This document shows positions 6,589 to 14,154 of a DNA stretch of 64,000 nucleotides, in pieces (positions within the stretch are counted from its first letter, which is position 1; every line of letters begins with the position of its first letter). Source of the DNA: Lysinibacillus parviboronicapiens (GTDB lineage Bacteria; Bacillota; Bacilli; Bacillales_A; Planococcaceae). The notes under the pieces were generated by a model, which made no database searches, had not been told where the DNA came from, and saw nothing but the letters and a program-made list of their open reading frames with translations. The position numbers and the translations under genes were made by a program. The DNA is taken from positions 1 to 64,000 of the forward strand of contig NZ_PYWI01000013.1 in the NCBI RefSeq assembly GCF_003049575.1, read 5' to 3'.

Positions 6589-6963
6589 TTAAATATCTGC
6601 CTTTTCTCCTAACAGGTGCATTTGTGTTTCCTTTTCTAAATATTCATACTGACGTTCACCAAGTAAAAATTCTGCATGATTTTTAAATGCTTCTAATTCA
6701 TGCACTTGATTATTTGCTTGTAGTAATTCATATTGTAGTTCTTTAATTTTTTCTGCCTGCTTGATAAGGGAATGGAAATCAATCTGTTCTACTTTTAAAT
6801 TATTTGGTTGACCTGTACCACCCCAAAACATTTCTCCTGAGCCTAGAATGTAACATTCACAAATGCCTTTATCATTACGGTACTCGCTTTTAAAGCCGTA
6901 GGTTTCACCACGTTTAAATAATGTACCAGGCTCTAATTCACTTAATTTAATTTGTTCTGGCAT
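6589..6963 (-). CDS. Hypothetical phage-like protein with C-terminal coiled coil, 124 aa
   Basis: The ATG at 6963 has GAAGGGG at 7-base spacing and is preferred over the one at 6969. Residues 1-55 are a beta-rich region (LSELEPGTLFKRGE, ECYILGSGEMFWGG). Residues 60-124 are a heptad-rich helix (LIKQAEKIKELQYELLQANN). It resembles small accessory proteins of Gram-positive phages by composition only. A stem-loop repeat sits directly upstream and a half copy touches the stop. Confidence 0.6.
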   Translation of the reverse strand: MPEQIKLSELEPGTLFKRGETYGFKSEYRNDKGICECYILGSGEMFWGGTGQPNNLKVEQIDFHSLIKQAEKIKELQYELLQANNQVHELEAFKNHAEFLLGERQYEYLEKETQMHLLGEKADI

Positions 6964-6977
6964 TGTCATTCCCCTTC

Positions 6978-7015
6978 CTGAATAGAATTTATCGATTAAT
7001 CCTCAAATTGTGAAG
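6978..7015 (-). repeat. Stem-loop repeat, copy 7 (diverged)
   Basis: CTGAATAG...CGATTAATCCTCAAATTGTGAAG keeps the core and right half. It ends 14 bases before the start codon at 6963. Confidence 0.6.
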
Positions 7016-7172
7016 TAATTTAAAGCCCCTTAAATTTAAAATGTAGAATATATTCAGTCCTTTGGATGAATGATAAAACAATTAAATTTTGTAATATTAA
7101 CATTGGTAACACAAATCATTTCAACTCGTTATCACTTTGATGTAACTATTTTTTATCTATGGAGGCTTGAAA

Positions 7173-7553
7173 ATGGAAATTAATATGCGTTTAGAATTGT
7201 TCGTACAAAATTTGAAAAGGTCTGTTGACTTTTATAAAAATGTAATTCAATTAGAGTTATATTCTCAAAATGAAACTAGTGCTAGATTTAAATCGAAAAA
7301 TCTTAATGTACTTTTAACGCAACAAAGTATCCTTTCAAACGACCATTATTTCAGCAATATTAATACCTCTCGAAAAGGAATGGGGGTAGAGATAATCATT
7401 ATTGTTCCTGATATTCAAAGCTTTCATCAACGTGTATGCGAGATGCAAATTGAATTAGAATCCCAACTAAAACAGCAAGAATGGGGCCTGAAAGATTTTC
7501 GTTTGGTCGATCCAGATGGATATTATTTAAGAATCTCTTCACCCCCTAAATGA
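7173..7553 (+). CDS. VOC-family (glyoxalase/bleomycin-resistance fold) protein
   Basis: A 126-residue single VOC domain. It opens with the beta-alpha unit LELFVQNLKRSVDFYKNVI (residues 6-24) and ends with the diagnostic DFRLVDPDGYYLRIS strand pair (about 108-123). VOC proteins act as metal-dependent isomerases, dioxygenases or drug-sequestering dimers, and the ligand here is unknown. The ATG at 7173 has GGAGG at 7 bases; the TTG at 7167 is too close. It is a plus-strand gene set among minus-strand repeat-associated genes, so it is probably a separate acquisition. Confidence 0.8.
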   Translation: MEINMRLELFVQNLKRSVDFYKNVIQLELYSQNETSARFKSKNLNVLLTQQSILSNDHYFSNINTSRKGMGVEIIIIVPDIQSFHQRVCEMQIELESQLKQQEWGLKDFRLVDPDGYYLRISSPPK

Positions 7554-7600
7554 ACACTCGGTTTTATTTACTCTTTTTATAAATGATTTAACCTTTCTTC

Positions 7601-7628
7601 AAGGATGATAATTCTAACTATCATCCTT
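7601..7628. terminator. Bidirectional hairpin after the VOC gene
   Basis: A perfect 10-bp stem AAGGATGATA / TATCATCCTT with an eight-base loop. The T run is short on both sides. It lies between convergent frames. Confidence 0.5.
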
Positions 7629-7784
7629 TGTGACTATTGCTACGCTCTTTGGACGTACTATACACAATAGTATTTTCGAAAAGTCTTTTGCGCATGAACG
7701 GCAAATATGTCTACTTGCTAAATGTGTATGAAAGAATGTCGGCATATCTGAACTTACTTCATTAAAGCTACTCTTGCTGCACAT
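7614..7784 (-). CDS. Possible small CxxC protein or remnant, 56 aa
   Basis: The frame from ATG at 7784 to TAG at 7614 contains HTHLASRHICRSCAKDFSK, a zinc-ribbon-like stretch. The ATG lies inside half-repeat copy 8 and has no proper SD. The expected start after the repeat (ATG at about 7759) is immediately out of frame. It may therefore be a 5'-damaged gene. Confidence 0.3.
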   Translation of the reverse strand: MCSKSSFNEVSSDMPTFFHTHLASRHICRSCAKDFSKILLCIVRPKSVAIVTKDDS

Positions 7785-7793
7785 TTTCTTTCT
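7777..7793 (-). repeat. Stem-loop repeat, copy 8 (half)
   Basis: CTGCACATTTTCTTTCT is the left arm and start of the core, overlapping the stop of the next gene. Confidence 0.6.
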
Positions 7794-7956
7794 AGTGCTT
7801 TGAAATATTTATTATTTCTTTTTTGTACTCGCTTGTGCGAGAAAACTCTGTTTCACAATCACCACATCTAACAAGAAAGTCTACTTCATAACCACCTGTG
7901 TCTGACTTTTTCCCTGTGGCATTAGCTAAAACAATTGTTTTATGTTCACACTTCAT
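7792..7956 (-). CDS. Small zinc-finger-like protein, 54 aa
   Basis: From ATG at 7956 the peptide carries MKCEH near the start and CGDCETEF near residues 38-45. This gives a C-x-x-H/CxxC set that could bind one zinc. GGTGG and GGAAGG lie upstream, 8-14 bases from the ATG. A TTG at 7980 would start inside the repeat and is unlikely. The gene lies between repeat copy 9 (5' side) and half copy 8 (3' side). Its role is unknown. Confidence 0.6.
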   Translation of the reverse strand: MKCEHKTIVLANATGKKSDTGGYEVDFLVRCGDCETEFSRTSEYKKEIINISKH

Positions 7957-7972
7957 TTTTCCACCATCCTTC

Positions 7973-8012
7973 CTGAACAATATCTTTCTGACACGATCCT
8001 CAAATTGTTCAG
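7973..8012 (-). repeat. Stem-loop repeat, copy 9 (best conserved)
   Basis: Perfect 9-bp arms CTGAACAAT / ATTGTTCAG enclose TCTTTCTGACACGATCCTC. Compared with copy 1, the left-arm base has changed (C to A) to restore pairing with the right arm. It ends 16 bases before the start codon at 7956. Confidence 0.85.
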
Positions 8013-8063
8013 TATTAAATTTAATTTGTATGTCTACACTCTTTCTTAAAGGAGTGATAGGTT

Positions 8064-8258
8064 ATGACAATTTCACATAAAGAATTCGATAGATTTTGGA
8101 ATGAATATTTAATTGAATTTGAAATAAAAAATAAAGAATTTACTCAGATTCAAAAAGAAACCTTAGAAATTGTTGAAAAAATAATTTCTAATCCTAGCTT
8201 ATATCATAAGGGAATTGTGAATGAAGCAATAAAATTAAAAGAGAATTTAATGCGGTAG
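8064..8258 (+). CDS. Small helical protein, 64 aa
   Basis: ATG at 8064 follows AAAGGAGTGATAGGTT. The sequence is highly charged and almost wholly helical (FDRFWNEYLIEFEIKNKEF...QKETLEIVEKII). It has its own terminator overlapping the stop. It lies between repeat copies 9 and 10 on the opposite strand. No family is recognised. Confidence 0.65.
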   Translation: MTISHKEFDRFWNEYLIEFEIKNKEFTQIQKETLEIVEKIISNPSLYHKGIVNEAIKLKENLMR

Positions 8259-8280
8259 ATTACGATTACCGCATTTTTTT
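8252..8280 (+). terminator. Terminator of the 64-aa gene
   Basis: GCGGTA, nine-base loop, TACCGC, then A and seven T. The stem begins within the last codons. Confidence 0.8.
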
Positions 8281-8320
8281 CTGCACAATGTCTTTCTGAC
8301 ACGATCCTCAAAATGTGCAT
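8281..8320 (-). repeat. Stem-loop repeat, copy 10 (full)
   Basis: Arms TGCACA / TGTGCA around TCTTTCTGACACGATCCTC. It has no minus-strand gene behind it. Confidence 0.8.
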
Positions 8321-8474
8321 TAACTTAACATTTATATAATTTAGTTTTAACCTTGTAATCAAATTCCTTTTACATAAAACATCAAAAATGACGATTAAAT
8401 TTAGTCGATTGTTAGCCTATTGCCCTTTATTCCATATTTCACTCGAATAAAATACTACAAATGGAGGTGAAAAA

Positions 8475-9020
8475 ATGGATAACTGTAGTAACTGTAATAA
8501 ACGTTCCTGTTTATGTGGAAGCCAAATAGGACCATTCACAGCAGTCGATCTCTGTGGAATTACAGGCTCTATTCCTCCTGTAACACCAACAGCATGTAGC
8601 GGTCTTTGCGAATATGGTTATATATATAATCTAGGTCCTGAAACTGTAGCTGTAGAGGCTGATGTTATTTTTGATTCAACAGGTATAGTTACACCTGGAA
8701 TTACGCACATTCCAGGAACCTCTCAAATTGTTGTTACCACACCAGGAATCTACGAGGTTACTTTCAGCGTATCAGGTGTTGAACCTAACCAATTTACACT
8801 ATTTTTAAATGGTGTACCGATTCCAGAATCAGTCTACGGTTCAGGGGCTGGTACTCAACAAAACACAGGTCAGGTAATAATTGCTATACCAGCCGGCGGT
8901 ATTCTTACACTTAGAAATCATACCTCCGCCGCAGCAGTAATCCTTCAAACTTTAGCAGGAGGCACACAAACAAACGTAAATGCTTCTATTATCCTTAAAA
9001 TGTTAAGTCCTATTGTTTAA
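8475..9020 (+). CDS. BclA-C-like spore-surface protein lacking a collagen stalk
   Basis: A 181-residue protein. It has a short cysteine-rich head (NCSNCNKRSCLCGS, residues 3-16) and then a beta-rich domain from about residue 45 to the end. VIFDSTGIVTPGITH...VTTPGIYEVTFSVSG...FTLFLNGVPI, ending LKMLSPIV, matches the TNF/C1q-like C-terminal domain of the exosporium glycoprotein BclA. The usual Gly-X-X collagen repeats are absent. It probably assembles as a trimer on the spore surface. GGAGGTG precedes the ATG. It is monocistronic with its own terminator. Confidence 0.75.
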   Translation: MDNCSNCNKRSCLCGSQIGPFTAVDLCGITGSIPPVTPTACSGLCEYGYIYNLGPETVAVEADVIFDSTGIVTPGITHIPGTSQIVVTTPGIYEVTFSVSGVEPNQFTLFLNGVPIPESVYGSGAGTQQNTGQVIIAIPAGGILTLRNHTSAAAVILQTLAGGTQTNVNASIILKMLSPIV

Positions 9021-9047
9021 AGATAAAATACTCGGTAAAGATAGTTA

Positions 9048-9087
9048 GGAGTAAGTATCCTTTGACCAAGGATTTGCTCCTTTTTTC
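9048..9087 (+). terminator. Terminator of the BclA-like gene
   Basis: GGAGTAAGTATCCTT pairs imperfectly with AAGGATTTGCTCC across a short loop and is followed by six T. Confidence 0.7.
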
Positions 9088-9144
9088 TTTTCAGATTTAT
9101 TCATTTATATCAGGTAATTGATAACCCGTGTTCTCACTCTCTTA

Positions 9145-9160
9145 CTGAACAATATCTTTC
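9145..9160 (-). repeat. Stem-loop repeat, copy 11 (half)
   Basis: CTGAACAATATCTTTC, the left half only. Leftward it is followed by AGAGAGTG and an 11-codon frame. Confidence 0.55.
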
Positions 9161-9270
9161 TTATCAAGACTAAAATCGAAAAAAATTAAATAAATTAATG
9201 GACCAAACATATTTTATATGACTAATATGTTTGGTCTTTATCTATTTAAAATATCGAATCTTAATGTACT

Positions 9271-9560
9271 TTAATAAAGTGTCTGTACTCGTCCCCCTTC
9301 ATTCCAAAGTTCCTCTGCAACATCTCTGTCCGGGAAGTTTGTAACCATGTGATGATGAATATGAACCTTTTTTCCCTCTGCGTTATTAAATTCTGTTACG
9401 TAGATATACTTCAACTCGAATTTTTCGTACTTCTTCTGTTTTTTCAACCAACGCTTTGCTCTATCCCCTTTGCCTTTTCTGGCTTAGGGGATTTTCGTTT
9501 CTCTTTCACCTTTTTCACCTTGCTTTCAATGCCAATTAACGTCGCTACCGTCTCATTTAG
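9271..9560 (-). pseudogene. HUH-type rolling-circle replication protein remnant
   Basis: An open minus-strand stretch reads LNETVATLIGIE...RAKRWLKKQKKYEKF...YIYVTEFNNAEGKKVHIHHHMVTN...VAEELWNEGG to TAA at 9271. The VHIHHHMV segment is an HUH motif (His-hydrophobic-His), and its setting resembles replication-associated endonucleases of phages and small replicons. No start codon or N-terminal region is present (a stop lies at 9561-9563), and the catalytic tyrosine region is lost. It is therefore a fragment. Confidence 0.5.
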
Positions 9561-9572
9561 CTATAAGTCTGA

Positions 9573-9968
9573 ATTATTATTGCCCATAGTCAAAATATAT
9601 GGGGTGTTGTACGGAATGGGAATGTCGGTATTCATGGTCTTAATTATCAACCCTGTATTTCTGTAGAAGATGAAGTGGCAGCACAGATTCAAGCAATTTT
9701 AACTGACGAGAGCATTTCCACTACTTATCGCGCATTGAAACACATGTATTATGCTATGCGTACACAAATTTTCTGGGATGGTAACAAACGAACAGCGCTT
9801 ATTTCAGCAAACTATATCTTGCTACTTAATGGAAATGGCATTCTCCCTATTGAAGAAAAAAAACTAGAACACTGGAACGAACTCTTATCGGAGTTCTACG
9901 AAACTAACGAAGATGAAAAGATTATTGACTGGACATATAACAACTGTATTTTCGGCATTGATTATTAA
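9573..9968 (+). pseudogene. Fic-family AMPylator, N-terminally truncated
   Basis: The frame is open from 9573, but no suitable start occurs before a GTG at 9675. It reads IIIAHSQNIWGVVRNGNV...EVAAQIQAILTDE, then TQIFWDGNKRTALISANYIL near the centre. This matches the Fic motif HPFxxGNGRT, except that the catalytic histidine position is Thr/Gln here and the second glycine is lysine. Fic enzymes transfer AMP to targets and often act as toxins. The missing N-terminus and absent histidine suggest a dead copy. It is abutted head-on by the HUH remnant, marking a recombination junction near 9565. Confidence 0.6.
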
Positions 9969-10042
9969 GTGAAAGAAAAGTTACATCTCTCCTATCTAGG
10001 GAGAGTGGAGTGAAAGATTATTGATTAATTTGCAAATTAATT

Positions 10043-10076
10043 AAAAAAAGAGCAAGATAGAAATCTTGCTCTTTTT
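10043..10076. terminator. Strong bidirectional terminator before the integrase
   Basis: Perfect stem AAAGAGCAAGAT / ATCTTGCTCTTT with loop AGAA and T/A runs on both sides. Confidence 0.85.
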
Positions 10077-10098
10077 CCTTAGAAGAAAGGAGATCTAT

Positions 10099-11239
10099 AT
10101 GAGAGGATCAGTAAGGAAACGCGATAATCGGTGGTATTACTCATTTGAACTACCTACCAGGAACGGCAAACGGAAAAGAATTGAGCGTGTTGGTGGCGAT
10201 ACAAAGCCCGAAGCTGAAAAAGCTTTAACAACCGCGCTCAACGAACTAAACGAAACAGGTCGCTTTTTCGAATCTTCAAAATCGCCCCTGGAGGATTATA
10301 TGTGGTATTGGTTTGCCGAATATGCATTACTCAATTTAAAAGAAAATACACAGGAAAACTATCGCATGGTTATAAAAAAACATATCGCCCCTCCAATAGG
10401 TGACATAGCGCTGCGCAATCTAACACCAACGATATTGCAAACTTGGATCAACGATAAGCGTCCCGAAGGATATTCCGACAAATCTATGTCAATTTTCCGT
10501 TGCGTCATTAACAGTGCTTTACGCCATGCAGTTTATCCGTGGGGTTTATTGAAGGAGAATCCTATGCAATATGTAACTATGCCAAAACGCCAACGTAAAA
10601 AAGTATCTAAAGAAGAATTTAAAATTATAAAGCGCGATGATCTCATTAGAATTATGGAATATTTAAAGTCTGATATGCCACTATATATGCCGTTTCATAT
10701 CGGTTTACATACTGGATTACGTGTGAGCGAGGTTTGCGGCTTATTATGGCGAGGATATTGATCTCGATGAACGCACACTCACGGTCGAGCGTGCAATGGT
10801 AAATTCTAAAGGGGAATGGGTACTAAGTTCAACAAAGACTGCATCCAGCGAGCGAACTATACCGCTCGGTCCAACAATCATTAAATTGTTGAAAGAGCAT
10901 CGCCTTTGGATTAAGAAAAATAAATTATTTTATGGACCACACTATATAGATAGCGAACATGTTTGTGTAAAAGAAAGTGGTGAACCTATTACTCCTAGTA
11001 GCATGAAATATAACACTAACAAATTAAAAAAAGAACTCCAAATTCCATTCAACTTTCACTCGCTGCGTCATACACACGCAACAATGTTGATGGAAAATGG
11101 AGCTAAAATAAAAGACATCCAAGCTCGGTTAGGTCATAGCCGATCTGCTATTACCATAGACACTTATTCGCATCTTACCGAAAAAATGCAAAAAGAATCA
11201 GTCGATATTTTCGAACGAGCATTGGATGACATCAAATAA
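10099..11239 (+). pseudogene. int: Tyrosine site-specific integrase, frameshifted
   Basis: The start ATG at 10099 follows GAAAGGAG. The first part has the arm-binding domain (MRGSVRKRDNRWYYSF), an SAM-like core-binding domain (about residues 65-150) and the first catalytic Arg in HTGLRVSE. After LLW the frame breaks. Dropping the C at 10750 restores EDIDLDERTLTVE, and the second frame ends at 11239 with HSLRH (His, Arg), LGHS (His) and DTYSH (the nucleophile Tyr). All catalytic residues survive, but in two frames. The gene points toward the 3' end of lepA, where phage and ICE integrases usually sit next to their attachment site. Confidence 0.85.
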
Positions 11240-11240
11240 A

Positions 11241-11280
11241 AACTTGCCGATCAGTTGCCGCTGGTCGGCAAGTTCTTTTA
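11241..11280 (+). terminator. Terminator between int and lepA
   Basis: Perfect 10-bp stem AACTTGCCGA / TCGGCAAGTT followed by CTTTTA. Two further TCGGCAAA motifs lie just downstream (11300-11325). Confidence 0.75.
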
Positions 11281-11366
11281 GTAGGAAAAATACATTGCGT
11301 CGGCAAAATGTCGGCAAATTCAATATTGGTCTTTTTTACCATACGCTCAAACCATTGATATATCAG

Positions 11367-13193
11367 CTATTTCGTATCATCCATTTTCAGAACAGCCATG
11401 AATGCTTCTTGAGGAACTTCGACCGAACCAACTTGTTTCATACGTTTCTTACCCGCTTTTTGTTTTTCAAGTAATTTACGTTTACGAGAAATATCCCCAC
11501 CGTAACATTTTGCAAGTACGTTTTTACCCATTGATTTAATTGTTGAACGTGCTACAATTTTTTGACCAATTGCTGCTTGAATTGGTACTTCGAATTGTTG
11601 ACGCGGGATTAATTCTTTTAGTTTTTCTACGATCACTTTACCACGCTCGTAAGCAAAGTCACGGTGAACGATGAAGCTAAGTGCATCTACTTGTTCACCA
11701 TTAAGGAGGATATCCATTTTTACAAGTTTCGATGGTTTGTACCCAATTAATTCATAGTCAAACGATGCATAACCTTTTGTGTTCGATTTTAGGTAATCGA
11801 AGAAATCATAGACAATTTCTGATAATGGCATTTCATAAATGATGCTAACACGTGTAGTATCGATATAATCCATCGTCATGAAATTACCCCGTTTGATTTG
11901 ACAAAGCTCCATAACTGCACCTACATAATCGTTCGGTACCATAATCGTCGCTTTGACATATGGCTCTTCTACACGGTCAATTTTTTGTGGATCTGGCATC
12001 ATTGACGGGTTATCGACCTTCACTGACGAGCCATCTGTCATATTCACATCGTAAATTACAGATGGTGCCGTTGTAATTAGGTCAATATTGAATTCACGCT
12101 CGATACGTTCCTGTATGATTTCCATATGTAAAAGTCCTAAGAATCCACAACGGAAACCGAAGCCAAGTGCTTGTGATGTTTCAGGTTCATATTGAAGCGC
12201 AGAATCATTTAACTCTAATTTTTCTAATGCATCACGTAAGTCATTATATTTCGCTGTGTCTATAGGATATAAACCGCAATATACCATTGGATTTAAACGA
12301 CGATAACCAGCTAATGCTTCTGTTGCTGGGCGTTTTGCGAATGTCACTGTATCCCCTACGCGCGTGTCGCCTACATTTTTAATTGACGCTGTTAAATAAC
12401 CAACATCCCCAACAGTTAGTTCTGCTTGTGGTGTGATTTTTGGTGTATGAATTCCGACTTCAATAACTTCGAATTCTGCATCAGTGGCCATCATGCGGAT
12501 TTTATCGCCCGCTTTTACTGTACCATTCATGATACGGATAGAGATGATAACACCTTTATACGCATCATACACTGAGTCGAAAATAAGTGCTTGTAAAGGC
12601 GCATCTGGATCACCAGTTGGTGCTGGTACCTTTTCTACAATCTGTTCTAAAATTTCTTCAATCCCGATACCAGCTTTAGCAGAAGCTAAAACCGCTTCAG
12701 AAGCATCTAGACCAATTACATCTTCTACTTCTTGACGTACACGTTCCGGATCAGCGGCTGGTAAGTCAATTTTATTGATGACTGGTAAAATTTCAAGGTC
12801 ATTATCTAGTGCTAAGTAAACATTTGCGAGTGTTTGCGCTTCGATGCCTTGCGCTGCATCGACGACTAAAATAGCGCCTTCACAAGCGGCTAAACTACGT
12901 GATACTTCATATGTGAAATCGACGTGTCCTGGTGTGTCGATTAGATGAAATGTATACACTTCGCCATTTTTTGCTTCATATTTTAATTGCACTGCATTTA
13001 ATTTAATCGTTATGCCTCGCTCACGTTCTAAATCCATTGAGTCGAGTAGCTGTGCTTTCATTTCACGGGACGTCAGTGATTTCGTTTGCTCTAGAATGCG
13101 GTCAGCAAGCGTTGATTTCCCGTGGTCAATATGTGCGATAATAGAGAAATTTCGAATATTCTCTTGTCTTTTTAAACGTGCTTCTCGGTTCAT
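11367..13193 (-). CDS. lepA: Elongation factor 4 (LepA)
   Basis: A 608-residue translational GTPase that back-translocates or rescues stalled ribosomes. The G motifs are intact: AHIDHGKST (residues about 17-25), RGIT, DTPGH (about 80) and NKID (about 134). It then carries the EF-G-like domains and the LepA-specific C-terminal domain ([20 protein letters not shown]). The ATG at 13193 has AGGAG at 8-base spacing; a GTG three codons earlier is too close. In Bacillus lepA follows spoIIP. Here an acetyltransferase gene and a 950-base gene-poor stretch separate them. It converges with the integrase remnant. Confidence 0.97.
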   Translation of the reverse strand: MNREARLKRQENIRNFSIIAHIDHGKSTLADRILEQTKSLTSREMKAQLLDSMDLERERGITIKLNAVQLKYEAKNGEVYTFHLIDTPGHVDFTYEVSRSLAACEGAILVVDAAQGIEAQTLANVYLALDNDLEILPVINKIDLPAADPERVRQEVEDVIGLDASEAVLASAKAGIGIEEILEQIVEKVPAPTGDPDAPLQALIFDSVYDAYKGVIISIRIMNGTVKAGDKIRMMATDAEFEVIEVGIHTPKITPQAELTVGDVGYLTASIKNVGDTRVGDTVTFAKRPATEALAGYRRLNPMVYCGLYPIDTAKYNDLRDALEKLELNDSALQYEPETSQALGFGFRCGFLGLLHMEIIQERIEREFNIDLITTAPSVIYDVNMTDGSSVKVDNPSMMPDPQKIDRVEEPYVKATIMVPNDYVGAVMELCQIKRGNFMTMDYIDTTRVSIIYEMPLSEIVYDFFDYLKSNTKGYASFDYELIGYKPSKLVKMDILLNGEQVDALSFIVHRDFAYERGKVIVEKLKELIPRQQFEVPIQAAIGQKIVARSTIKSMGKNVLAKCYGGDISRKRKLLEKQKAGKKRMKQVGSVEVPQEAFMAVLKMDDTK

Positions 13194-13553
13194 ATCTTCC
13201 ACTCCTAATTAAACTATAATGAATTATACTATGAACGATATGCAAAGTACAACAGCAACTAGACTTGAAAGCCTATAACATCAATACTTGAAGTGTTTTA
13301 TGCTGTTTTTAGATTTTGCAAGATACGGCATATAAATGCATAGATTTGGGGCTAGGTGGGGCTAATAATCATAGGGCGAGCTTATGTACAGGCGTATGTG
13401 AGAAAGGAATGATTGGGGCATTTGCGTCCCTCTTTTTACATTTGGGCTGTTTTCTAAAAAGATTGATACTTTCAACATACTAGGGTACTTTATAAGGTTT
13501 CTGATCTCGAATATATTCTACAATTGGACAGGAAAATTAATGTACCAAACAAA

Positions 13554-13583
13554 AAAAGCTGCCAAGAGACCTGCAGCTTTTAG
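13554..13583 (-). terminator. Minus-strand terminator
   Basis: AAAAGCTGC / GCAGCTTTT stem. Read leftward it ends in seven T. It could end the transcript of the oatA-side DNA. Confidence 0.65.
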
Positions 13584-13618
13584 CTTAACTATTGCTAACA
13601 TTATTATCAGCAACGTAA

Positions 13619-13756
13619 AAGTCGATATCGATTAAAGATGAAAGGTGGCTCTTGCATTACTCTGCATACGTCCAATCTAAGCGTGAACAGATTGTTGATC
13701 ATCTCTTTTTCTTTGGAACACATAGTGCTCTGAAGAAATTGCTTGATGGATTGTAG
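13619..13756 (+). pseudogene. Possible gene-tail remnant
   Basis: The plus frame after a TAA reads KSISIKDERWLLHYSAYVQ...EQIVDHLFFFGTHSALKK, ending at 13756. The composition is protein-like, but there is no start and I do not recognise the family. Confidence 0.22.
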
Positions 13757-13805
13757 TAGAGATGGCTTCAAACGATGTGTTGTAGGTTTCCTTTTGTTAG
13801 GGTTG

Positions 13806-13943
13806 CTACCGCAGTTGTGCCATCGTAATGGTAGTCCCTTTCATCGTCTGGTGTTGCGGCGGTGTTTTTGGTTCAATAAACAACGTTGCGTAATACGCAT
13901 CCGCAATGACAATCAAGTAAATCACAAAAAGTAATAGTTTCAT
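13806..13943 (-). CDS. Possible small membrane or secreted peptide, 45 aa
   Basis: ATG at 13943 gives MKLLLFVIYLIVIADAYYAT, a clear hydrophobic N-terminus, then a polar tail with PKTPPQHQ. AAAGGGAGA lies about 25 bases upstream, too far for a normal SD, so expression is doubtful. Confidence 0.35.
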   Translation of the reverse strand: MKLLLFVIYLIVIADAYYATLFIEPKTPPQHQTMKGTTITMAQLR

Positions 13944-14154
13944 TCAACGGTTCAAAAATTCATGTCTCCCTTTTTTCAGTTCTCTCAATTCAAATTGTCT
14001 AGTTATAATACGAATGGTACGTGAAAAGGTTTCAAAAATAACAGCACGACAATTTTCTTACGATATTGAAAAAGCAAGAACGCAATAAGCATTCTTACTT
14101 GTGTGTTATATATCCCTTTACTGTCAGAAAAAACTTCAATTGAAGAAGAGTTTG

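Larger units (their letters stand above)
13203..14154. other. 950-bp stretch with remnants
   Basis: No intact large gene. It holds a minus-strand terminator (13554-13583), an ORF tail on the plus strand (13619-13756) and a possible 45-codon membrane peptide on the minus strand (13806-13943). The rest shows nothing recognisable. Confidence 0.5.

Noticed and set aside
4745-9165. CRISPR-like repeat array
   Set aside because: Repeats are irregularly spaced by whole genes, vary in the arms and have no uniform spacers or cas genes.
9349-9666. 105-codon plus-strand frame
   Set aside because: It is antisense to the HUH-motif fragment, lacks an SD and reads as random hydrophobic sequence.
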